Assembly: GCA_023336855.1 (NCBI GenBank)
Contig: JAMBLK010000016.1
Coordinates: forward strand, 1 to 10,745
DNA length: 10,745 bases
Source: Actinomycetes bacterium
GTDB lineage: Bacteria > Actinomycetota > Acidimicrobiia > Spongiisociales > UBA5794
Direction: 5' to 3'
Program-made: the position numbers and the translations under genes
Shown here: positions 4,827 to 10,745 of the stretch, piece after piece
Numbering within the stretch: the first letter of the stretch is position 1
Layout: each line of letters starts with the position of its first letter
The notes under the pieces: generated by a model
Databases searched by the model: none
What the model was told of the DNA's origin: nothing
Seen by the model: only the letters and a program-made list of their open reading frames with translations

Positions 4827-7118
4827 TCAGCCCCCTTCCACGAGTCGAACGAAGTTGACCCGCATACCGCCACCGCCGCTGATCGGATCCAGCTTGTAGC
4901 GACTCATGAGCTTCGTATCGCTCGCACCCCGGCCGTTCGCGTTCGTGAGCCCTTCGGCGTTCTGCCCGAACCCGTGGGCCATGAAGACCGCGTCCTTTCG
5001 AATCCGCTGCGTGGCCTTGACCGCGATCGGGCCGCTGCGGTCGCCGTTGTCGTTCTCGAGCCACACGCGGTCTCCGGTCACATACCCGAGGGCGGTGGCC
5101 TCGTCCTCATTGATCCACAATTCGTTCTCGGGGTACACGGCACTCAGGGCCGGAGTGTTCTGTGTCTTCGCGAACGTGTGTACCGGCACCCGGCCGTAGA
5201 GCAGGCGGTAGTAGCCCTCGGGTGGCTCTTCGGTCGGCTCGTATACGGGAATCGCGTCGAAGCCGGCCCCGGCGAGGTCTTCGCTCGCGAGCTGAATCTT
5301 CCCCGACGCTGTGTGGAACGGTGTCTCGCCGTCGGCTACGAAGTCCTCGAGATACGGCTTGCCCTCCTGGATGATCACGCCGCCGTCGTCGTGCATCTTC
5401 TCGAGGTTCGACCCGACCGAGCGGAGCCTCGTGTCCAGGTACTCCTCGATCGTCTCCCACTTGAAGAACGCATCGAGCCCCACCCTGAGACCGAGCTCCC
5501 TCGCCATCATCCACCCGGGCATCGTGTCGTACATCGGCGGGACCGCCGGTTCCCTCATCTGGATGTACGGCGTCTTGTGGGCGATCGGTGACAGCTCGTC
5601 GTAACGCTCCAGGTACGTCGCTTCAGGGAAGACGACGTCCGCCCATGCCACGTGTTCTTGCGGAAGGACGTCGACGGCAAGGACGAAGTCGAGCTTCTTG
5701 AGGGCCTCGATCGTTCGATTCGGTATCGGAATCGAATTGAGGAGATTCACGCCGTAGACCACCAGGCCTGCGATCCGGTAAGGATCGTCGGTGATCATCG
5801 GATCGATGAGCTCCTGCATCGCCGTGGGGCCCCGCAGGAACGCCTCGCGCGCACCGTCGGCACGGGCTTTTCCGGTTGGGCCGAGAGGCAGCACGTCGCT
5901 CTCTTCCCCCGGCTCGGCGGAGCAACCACCGGAGCTCCCGGTTACGGCGAACGGCGGATGCGGGTAGGCCTCGAGGAACGGCGACTTGTTGAAGTACATG
6001 CCGCCGTGCCTTCCGTAGACACCGAGGAGCGAATTGACGAGGAACTCGGCACGCATCCGCTGCGTGTCGTTCCCGTACCAGACGACGTGGCGACCGGGCA
6101 TGATCACGGCCCTCGGCGAACGATCCGACATGACCCGCGCCGTCGCTCTGATCTGTTCGGCGGAGAGGTCGGTGATAGGCGCCGCCCATTCGGGGGTGAA
6201 CTCCCGGACGTGGGCGGTGAGTTCATCGAGACCCGTTGCCCACTCGTCGAGGTATGCCCGGTCGAATCGATTCTCGGTGATCAGTACGTTGGCCCACGCG
6301 AGCAGCAATGCCGTGTCCGTTCCCGGCTTGATGGGCAGCCAGTAGTCGGCTTTCGCCGCCGCGCTAGAGAAGCGCGGATCGACGACGATCACCTGTGCGC
6401 CGCGCGCTCTCGCCTCGACGAAGTCCTGCATGACGGTGTTCCTGCTGTCCTCACCGATGTGGCTCCCGATGAGCGTGATGCACTCCATCTCATCCCAATC
6501 CATCGGCTCGTGCCCACCGACCGGGAACCCGAATGTGAGCTTGGAGGCTTCGTCCCTCGGGCTGAGACAGAGCGATGACGAGGGCTTCGCTGCATTCGGG
6601 GTACCCCATGCTTGAGCGAAGTAGTCGGTGAACCAGAAGTCGCCCGTTGTGTGTCCGAAGATTGCGAGGGCTTCCGGGCCGTACGTGTCCTTGATCGCGA
6701 GGATCTTCTCGGCCGTGTAGTCGAGTGCCTCTTCCCATGTGACTTCGCGGAACTTGCCCTCACCGCGCTCGCCGGTTCGGATCATCGGTGACTGAAGGCG
6801 GTCGGGATCGTTCATGAACGACACACCGGCCTGGCCGCGGCCACAGAGCTTTCCCCGGCTCTTCGGATCGAGGATGTTGCCGTCGATCTTGATGACCTTG
6901 CCGTCGACGCTCTGCACCGCGATGCCGCATCGCCACGGGCACATATCGCAGTAGTTGTAGGTGGTGACGACCTCGCCGGTGGCGAACCACGGCGGATCCG
7001 GATACCGCATTGCAAGATTCGATCGACCGGGCCCCATGCCGGTCCCCAAGAGTGCGGTGCCGGCGAGACCGGTCGCAAGAAACTGTCGTCTGGTGATATC
7101 GAGTTTGACTCTGGCCAC
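4827..7118 (-). CDS. Molybdopterin oxidoreductase, catalytic subunit (thiosulfate/polysulfide reductase-like)
   Basis: A 763-residue molybdenum enzyme of the DMSO-reductase superfamily. Residues 1-27 carry a Tat signal (ITRRQFLATGLAGTALLG), so the protein acts outside the cytoplasmic membrane. A [4Fe-4S] site is formed by Cys57, Cys60, Cys64 and Cys92 (YCDMCPWRCG, GKLCGRGQAG). Cys184 in SSLCLSPRDEASK is the likely molybdenum ligand. The rest follows the family, including VVDPRFSSAAAKAD and, near 640-763, the cofactor-binding C-terminal domain. PsrA and PhsA are of very similar length and have the same CxxCxxxC spacing. Formate dehydrogenase is disfavoured because the Cys or Sec-His pair is absent. 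GTG 7118 has GGGAG 7 bases upstream. It is the first gene of an A-B-C-rhodanese operon. Thiosulfate, polysulfide, tetrathionate or arsenate are all conceivable substrates; thiosulfate or polysulfide is best supported by context. Confidence 0.9.
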   Translation of the reverse strand: MARVKLDITRRQFLATGLAGTALLGTGMGPGRSNLAMRYPDPPWFATGEVVTTYNYCDMCPWRCGIAVQSVDGKVIKIDGNILDPKSRGKLCGRGQAGVSFMNDPDRLQSPMIRTGERGEGKFREVTWEEALDYTAEKILAIKDTYGPEALAIFGHTTGDFWFTDYFAQAWGTPNAAKPSSSLCLSPRDEASKLTFGFPVGGHEPMDWDEMECITLIGSHIGEDSRNTVMQDFVEARARGAQVIVVDPRFSSAAAKADYWLPIKPGTDTALLLAWANVLITENRFDRAYLDEWATGLDELTAHVREFTPEWAAPITDLSAEQIRATARVMSDRSPRAVIMPGRHVVWYGNDTQRMRAEFLVNSLLGVYGRHGGMYFNKSPFLEAYPHPPFAVTGSSGGCSAEPGEESDVLPLGPTGKARADGAREAFLRGPTAMQELIDPMITDDPYRIAGLVVYGVNLLNSIPIPNRTIEALKKLDFVLAVDVLPQEHVAWADVVFPEATYLERYDELSPIAHKTPYIQMREPAVPPMYDTMPGWMMARELGLRVGLDAFFKWETIEEYLDTRLRSVGSNLEKMHDDGGVIIQEGKPYLEDFVADGETPFHTASGKIQLASEDLAGAGFDAIPVYEPTEEPPEGYYRLLYGRVPVHTFAKTQNTPALSAVYPENELWINEDEATALGYVTGDRVWLENDNGDRSGPIAVKATQRIRKDAVFMAHGFGQNAEGLTNANGRGASDTKLMSRYKLDPISGGGGMRVNFVRLVEGG
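4831..4838 (-). promoter_or_regulatory. Ribosome binding site of the ferredoxin subunit gene
   Basis: On the minus strand GAAGGGGG lies inside the last codons of the catalytic-subunit gene, 5 bases before GTG 4825. It decides the start of the iron-sulfur subunit and suggests coupled translation of the two genes. Confidence 0.7.
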
Positions 7119-7228
7119 GCGGAAACTCCCTGTTCTGGAAGATCCTCGTCGCGTGGCTACTTCGTCGATCGGGCCTTCTCGGACCCGGAGACGTCCACGT
7201 ACCCGCGGATCGCTATGCAGCCATTCTT

Positions 7229-7289
7229 GAACAGTTGGCCCATGGGTTCTAGGGACCGAAGTCCCCAGCCTGATGGCAAATGGCCCTAA
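7229..7289 (-). promoter_or_regulatory. Three DosR-like operator boxes upstream of the respiratory operon
   Basis: Read on the minus strand, the region has GGGCCATTTGCC (7286-7275), GGGGACTTCGGTCCCTAG (7266-7249) and TGGGCCAACTGTTC (7242-7229). The middle box matches the DosR/DevR consensus core GGGACTnnnGTCCC closely. From memory, it resembles the main box of the M. tuberculosis hspX promoter, which also has a GGGCCATTTG-type site nearby. Box centres are about 7280.5, 7259 and 7235.5, so they are 21-24 bp apart, near two helical turns. All face the operon, whose start codon is about 110 bases downstream. No sharp -10 is evident; CATAGC (7217-7212) is a candidate. The regulator is not encoded in this window. 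Confidence 0.6.
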
Positions 7290-7290
7290 G

Positions 7291-7326
7291 GAGCGCTCCG
7301 CGCTCAGTACCCAGTACTCAGTACCA
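7291..7326. repeat. Hairpin plus heptamer repeat AGTACYC x3
   Basis: A hairpin GAGCGC-TCC-GCGCTC (7291-7305) runs into three 7-mers, AGTACCC, AGTACTC and AGTACCA (7306-7326). Bases 7303-7324 are the exact reverse complement of 2374-2395. It lies between the DosR-like boxes and the aminotransferase promoter. Confidence 0.85.
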
Positions 7327-7354
7327 AGGCCGACTCATGGCTCGTCTCTCGGCC

Positions 7355-7366
7355 TACAGTGGCCTT
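7355..7366 (+). promoter_or_regulatory. Candidate leaderless promoter (-10 TACAGT) of the aminotransferase
   Basis: TACAGT (7355-7360) fits the TAnnnT -10 consensus. It is followed by 6 bases and then ATG 7367, the geometry expected if transcription begins at the A of the start codon. The -35 region is weak (CCGACT at 7330-7335). Leaderless mRNAs are common in Actinobacteria. There is no Shine-Dalgarno for this ATG. Confidence 0.45.
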
Positions 7367-9037
7367 ATGGATCTTGTCGAAACCATCCGGGCATCCGTCA
7401 TCGGCAGCGATTACGTGGTGCCGGGACCGTTCGGGAACCGGCGTGTCACGTATGCCGATTACACGGCCTCGGGCCGTTCCCTGTCGTTCATCGAGGACTA
7501 CTTGCGAGAAGTCGTTCTCCCCCTCTACGCAAACACCCACACAGAATCCTCCGGAACCGGACTCCAGACCACCCGCTTCCGGGAAGAAGCCCGGGAGATG
7601 ATCCGAAGCTGCGTCAACGCCGGCGACGAGCACGCCGTCATATTCGCCGGATCCGGGGCCACCGGGGCGATCGACCGCCTCGTCGCCGTTCTCGGCCTCC
7701 GCATCCCCGGGAACCTCGACAAGGCATATCACCTATCCGACCGGATTCCTGCGTCCGAGCGCCCCGTTGTCTTCACGGGACCCTTCGAGCACCACTCCAA
7801 CGAACTGCCGTGGCGCGAAACGATCGCCGACGTCGTGCGCATCGACGAGGACACCGACGGACATATTGACCTCGTTCAACTCGAGCAAGAGTTGAAAACG
7901 TATGCGGACCGCCCGTTGAAGATCGGTAGCTTCTCGGCTGCCTCCAACGTCACCGGGATCATCACCGACACCAGGGCCATAGCGAGGCTCTTGCACGAGC
8001 ACGACGCGTTGTCGTTCTGGGATTTTGCCGCAGCCGCTCCGTACGTTTCGATCGACATGTCTCCCGAAGACGAGCCGCTCGCCTACAAGGACGCCATCTT
8101 CATCTCCCCCCACAAGATGATCGGGGGCCCGGGGACGCCCGGTGTCCTGATTGCCCGCAAGGATCTCTTCAAGAATGATGTGCCCGCGGTCCCCGGCGGC
8201 GGCACGGTCGCCTTCGTCAACCCGAACGACCACCGCTACCTCGACGACATCGAGCACCGCGAGGAGGGTGGGACACCGGCGATCATCGAATCGATCCGGG
8301 CAGGACTCATCTTCCAACTCAAACGTGCCGTCGGTGCCGATCGCATCAGGGACCTGGAGGAGTCGTTCATCGATCGGGCGATCGAGTCGTGGGGCAACAA
8401 TCTGAGCATCAAGATCCTCGGAAACCCCGATGCCGAACGACTCTCGATCGTCTCATTCGTCGTGCACCACGGCGATCGCTACTTGCACCACAACTACGTC
8501 GTGGCGCTTCTGAACGATCTGTTCGGTATCCAGTCGAGAGGTGGATGCTCCTGTGCCGGGCCGTACGGCCACCGCCTCCTCGGTATCGACATCGACACGT
8601 CGACCGAGTTCGAGCGAGAGATCACGAGAGGGTGCGAAGGGATCAAGCCGGGTTGGGTTCGGGTCAATCTGAACTACTTCATCTCGGAGCAGGTGTTCGA
8701 CTTCATCGTCAGCGCAGTGAACCTGGTCGCTGACGAAGGCTGGCGACTCCTCCCCTACTACCGATTCGACGTGACGACGGGCCTGTGGGAACATCGTGAC
8801 GGGCGGGGCGAGGCTCCTCTCAGTCTGATGGAGATCGATTACTCGAGTGGCTCAATGCAGTTCGATCACCGACCACAACGTGACGCTGATCCGGTTCTCG
8901 CCGACTATCTGACCGAGGCACGCTCGATTCTCGGCAACGCGTTGCCGTTCGATGGAGATCTCGCACCGGAGGACTTCACGAGCGACTTCGAGCATCTGCG
9001 GTGGTTCACCCTCCCTCACGAGGTCGTCGGTGACTGA
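7367..9037 (+). CDS. Class V aminotransferase, cysteine-desulfurase-like, with C-terminal extension
   Basis: A 556-residue PLP enzyme of fold type I. Features in order: an N-terminal segment YADYTASGRSLSFIEDY and NTHTESSGTG; the phosphate-binding AGSGATGAIDRL (94-105); the ring-stacking His in FEHHSNELPW (about 140-149); the PLP-nitrogen Asp219 in FWDFAAAAPY; and Lys250 in SPHKMIGGPGTPG for the Schiff base. The loop SRGGCSCAGPYGHRLLG (390-406) carries Cys394 and Cys396 where SufS-type desulfurases hold their catalytic cysteine. Residues about 457-556 go beyond the usual 400-430-residue SufS length. The start is taken as ATG 7367, where conserved sequence begins and a leaderless promoter fits. 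ATG 7337, with AAGG 7 bases upstream, would add ten residues. The substrate is unknown: cysteine desulfurase, selenocysteine lyase or another beta-elimination are possible. The gene overlaps the downstream hydrolase gene by 8 bp. Confidence 0.88.
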   Translation: MDLVETIRASVIGSDYVVPGPFGNRRVTYADYTASGRSLSFIEDYLREVVLPLYANTHTESSGTGLQTTRFREEAREMIRSCVNAGDEHAVIFAGSGATGAIDRLVAVLGLRIPGNLDKAYHLSDRIPASERPVVFTGPFEHHSNELPWRETIADVVRIDEDTDGHIDLVQLEQELKTYADRPLKIGSFSAASNVTGIITDTRAIARLLHEHDALSFWDFAAAAPYVSIDMSPEDEPLAYKDAIFISPHKMIGGPGTPGVLIARKDLFKNDVPAVPGGGTVAFVNPNDHRYLDDIEHREEGGTPAIIESIRAGLIFQLKRAVGADRIRDLEESFIDRAIESWGNNLSIKILGNPDAERLSIVSFVVHHGDRYLHHNYVVALLNDLFGIQSRGGCSCAGPYGHRLLGIDIDTSTEFEREITRGCEGIKPGWVRVNLNYFISEQVFDFIVSAVNLVADEGWRLLPYYRFDVTTGLWEHRDGRGEAPLSLMEIDYSSGSMQFDHRPQRDADPVLADYLTEARSILGNALPFDGDLAPEDFTSDFEHLRWFTLPHEVVGD

Positions 9038-9926
9038 ATCCACTACTCCTGATTGGTTCCGACGGTCTGTCGCGACTCCGTACGACGAGTCGTGGATCGA
9101 TGTTGAGGGGACCGACATCCACTATCTCGATTGGGGTGAGAGAGGCCGCCCCGGACTTGTGTTCGTTCACGGCGGTGCAGCCCACGCCCAGTGGTGGTCA
9201 TTCCTCGCCCCGATGTTCATCCGCAGGTGGCATGCCGTCGCTCTCGATCTCTCCGGCCACGGCGACAGCGGACGGAGGGACCGCTACGACCATCAGATCT
9301 GGTCCAAAGAAGTCCTCGCCGTCGCAGATGCTGCCGGCTTCCCCGGCCCGCCCGTGGTGGTCGGCCACTCCCTCGGGGGTCTCGTCACCATCGAACTGGC
9401 ATCCACGCACGGTGACCGCCTCGCCGGTGCCGTGATCGTTGACTCGCCCGTTCGAGAACCGGACCCGGAGTCCCGTGAAGGCGCGCGCGGCCGAGCCTTC
9501 CGATCGCCCGGCACCTATCCGGATGAGGCAACAGCCCTGGAGCACTTCCGCCTCATCCCTGCCCAACCATGCGACAACGAGTACATCGTCGATCACGTCG
9601 CTCGCGGTTCGCTCAAGCAGACCGATGCGGGGTGGACGTGGAAGTTCGACCCCCGCCTCTTCGAGCACACGCTCGTTGCGCTTCGTGATCAACTCGCATC
9701 AGTGCAGTGTCGCGTGGCACTCTTTCGCGGCGAGTTGAGCACCGTTGTCCAGGAGAACACAGCCGCATACATGTACGACCTGATGGGCCGGAACGCCCCG
9801 TTCGTGTCGATTCCCGAGGCACACCACCATCTGATCCTCGATCAGCCGCTCGCGTTCGTGGCGGCTCTCCGAACGCTCCTCGCCGACTGGGAGCACTCGA
9901 TTCCGGCAAGGCTTCCGACCAAGTGA
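9030..9926 (+). CDS. Alpha/beta hydrolase
   Basis: A 298-residue cytoplasmic alpha/beta-hydrolase-fold protein. The oxyanion-hole motif HGGAAH is at 47-52. The nucleophile elbow is GHSLGG with Ser114. The acid is Asp138 (AVIVDSP) or Glu235 (LFRGELS), and the catalytic His is among 265-267 in EAHHHLILDQP. There is no signal peptide. The early motif DVEGTDIHYLDWGERGRPGLVFVHG is typical of esterase, epoxide-hydrolase and C-C hydrolase relatives, so the substrate cannot be assigned. GTG 9030 is chosen because GAGG (9020-9023) is 6 bases upstream and the protein family pattern begins soon after. An upstream ATG at 8952 would lie deep inside the aminotransferase gene. The 8-bp overlap indicates one transcript with the aminotransferase, but a shared pathway is only inferred. 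Confidence 0.88.
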   Translation: MTESTTPDWFRRSVATPYDESWIDVEGTDIHYLDWGERGRPGLVFVHGGAAHAQWWSFLAPMFIRRWHAVALDLSGHGDSGRRDRYDHQIWSKEVLAVADAAGFPGPPVVVGHSLGGLVTIELASTHGDRLAGAVIVDSPVREPDPESREGARGRAFRSPGTYPDEATALEHFRLIPAQPCDNEYIVDHVARGSLKQTDAGWTWKFDPRLFEHTLVALRDQLASVQCRVALFRGELSTVVQENTAAYMYDLMGRNAPFVSIPEAHHHLILDQPLAFVAALRTLLADWEHSIPARLPTK

Positions 9927-9935
9927 ACGTCTGCG

Positions 9936-10018
9936 AGGTCTGATCGTTAGACCTGAGCTGCCAGCTGCCAGCCGCCAGCTTCCAGCAAGAAGGACCCCTT
10001 CCTCGATACCGGATACCG
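9936..10018. repeat. Compound element: hairpin, AGCTGCC x4, mini-hairpin, GATACCG x2
   Basis: In the gap between the hydrolase and the last gene, a stem AGGTCT/AGACCT (9936-9954, 7-base loop) is followed by 7-mers AGCTGCC, AGCTGCC, AGCCGCC, AGCTTCC plus AGC (9956-9986). A mini-hairpin GAAGG-ACC-CCTTC (9989-10001) comes next, and then GATACCG twice (10005-10018). The first hairpin starts 9 bases after the hydrolase stop and may aid termination, but it has no T-tract. Confidence 0.75.
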
Positions 10019-10056
10019 ACAACCGCTGGCTGATCATTGCCCTACTAGCCCTCTAG

Positions 10057-10745
10057 GTGCCCCGAACCGCTGCCGATACCAAAGAGGTAAGCACGTTCGA
10101 AGGGCGCTACGAGATGCATGACGGTCCGGGTTCACCGCTGACGCTTGATCAGGCGTATCAGGCGGCCTATCTGTGGATGTTTCACGTCGGCGAACCCCCG
10201 ACCGAGATCGTTGAGCGCGGTTCGCACGCCGTGGAGCTCCGATCCACCGAACTCGCAGCGTTCGTCCGGGTCCCCGATCGGCCGCTCAACCAACGCACCG
10301 TTCTTGCCGTCCTCGCAACGGAATCCGACGGGCGCAAGCAAGTCATATTTTCCGGCGCCGGGTTCAGCCCCCCGGCGATCAGCATCGCTGAGGCGCAAGG
10401 TATCGCCCTGTTCTCCCTCGAGAGCGACGGATCCGCCCGACCTCGCAACGGTCAGGCGGCAGCACTCACTACGACTGACGCACCCCCGACACCATTCGCA
10501 GTAGCTCCGACTGAAGGGGGCATTGTCGCCGCGTTCAGCGAGTGGGGAAAGACCGACTTCTCGGCCGACGAGTGGATCGACTGCCCCGGCTGCGGAACCA
10601 ATCAACACCACACCCTCGATGCCTGCCGTCTCTGCGGCACCGCCTTTCGCGACGAAGCGTCGCTCGGGTCGGCTCCGGATGGTCTCGACTACCGCTGTCG
10701 CGAGTGCGGGTCACACGACGTCGAGATCGTCGCTGCAAACGATCC
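10057..10745 (+). CDS. Mrr-type nuclease-like domain protein with zinc ribbons (runs off right edge)
   Basis: An open frame runs from GTG 10057 (a TAG precedes it directly) to the window end, giving 229 residues of a longer protein. ATG 10114, with AAGGG about 10 bases upstream, is an alternative start. Residues about 45-130 resemble the restriction-endonuclase fold of Mrr proteins, most clearly the stretch VIFSGAGFSPPAISIAEAQG followed by IALFSLESDG. The expected catalytic ExK/QxK strand reads AAFVRV, so the acidic and lysine residues appear lost. A Pro/Thr-rich linker follows. Then comes a zinc ribbon with CPGC and CRLC (about residues 178-198) and the start of a second, CREC, cut by the edge. 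A nucleic-acid-binding role is inferred. The remote similarity is by eye and moderately uncertain. The protein could be regulatory rather than a nuclease. Confidence 0.6.
   Translation, partial: MPRTAADTKEVSTFEGRYEMHDGPGSPLTLDQAYQAAYLWMFHVGEPPTEIVERGSHAVELRSTELAAFVRVPDRPLNQRTVLAVLATESDGRKQVIFSGAGFSPPAISIAEAQGIALFSLESDGSARPRNGQAAALTTTDAPPTPFAVAPTEGGIVAAFSEWGKTDFSADEWIDCPGCGTNQHHTLDACRLCGTAFRDEASLGSAPDGLDYRCRECGSHDVEIVAAND

Noticed and set aside
4680..6578. Long plus-strand open frames (about 300 codons each) inside the respiratory operon
   Set aside because: They lie opposite the molybdopterin and ferredoxin subunit genes, whose motifs are unmistakable; the antisense translations are Arg/Asp-rich with no domain pattern.
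4049..7118. Formate dehydrogenase FdnGHI
   Set aside because: The B and C subunits fit, but the catalytic subunit lacks the Cys/Sec-His pair and is too short; thiosulfate/polysulfide reductase fits better.
2374..7324. Composite transposon or insertion sequence bounded by the inverted 22-mers
   Set aside because: There is no transposase or integrase between them, and the ends are heptamer arrays rather than transposon termini; kept only as a finding about the inverted repeat.

Overview
This 10.7-kb window is high-GC and densely coded on both strands. It comes from a bacterial chromosome, most likely an actinomycete-type organism (Actinomycetota), possibly an uncultured Acidimicrobiia-like lineage. 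The supports are several GTG starts, a mycothiol-type ArsC, DosR-like operator sites, a probable leaderless promoter, and the style of the lipoprotein and ECF genes. No rRNA or tRNA gene is present to confirm this. I see no phage, transposase or CRISPR array.

Layout. (1) Positions 1-416, minus: the N-terminal part of an EamA/DMT-type transporter, running off the left edge. (2) 520-2286, plus: an orphan thiol-type arsenate reductase, then a tightly coupled pair made of an ECF sigma factor overlapping an O6-alkylguanine methyltransferase that carries a C-terminal Ada zinc domain. This looks like an alkylation-damage module with its own sigma factor. (3) 2410-7118, minus: a four-gene respiratory operon, read from right to left. 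It encodes a Tat-exported molybdopterin catalytic subunit, a four-cluster ferredoxin subunit with a C-terminal membrane anchor, a four-helix cytochrome b subunit, and an exported lipoprotein with two rhodanese domains. The architecture is that of thiosulfate/polysulfide reductase (PhsABC-like). The rhodanese lipoprotein should sit in the same extracytoplasmic compartment as the catalytic subunit. (4) 7119-7366: a divergent intergenic region. It holds three evenly spaced DosR-like boxes, a hairpin-plus-heptamer repeat, and a candidate leaderless promoter. (5) 7367-9926, plus: a class V (cysteine-desulfurase-like) aminotransferase with a long C-terminal extension, overlapping an alpha/beta hydrolase gene. 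(6) 10057 to the right edge, plus: the start of a protein with a degenerate Mrr-type nuclease-like domain followed by zinc-ribbon motifs.

How it fits together. The central theme is anaerobic sulfur-compound respiration: electrons would pass from quinol through cytochrome b and the Fe-S subunit to the molybdenum site, with the rhodanese handling sulfane sulfur outside the membrane. The operon's upstream region carries sites closely resembling mycobacterial DosR (hypoxia/NO) boxes, which fits an anaerobically induced system.

A second theme is structural. Each of four intergenic regions carries tandem repeats with a 7-bp period next to small hairpins. The heptamer sequences mostly differ from place to place, but one 22-bp stretch occurs in exact inverted copies on either side of the respiratory operon and its operator region. 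No gap between genes exceeds 300 bases.
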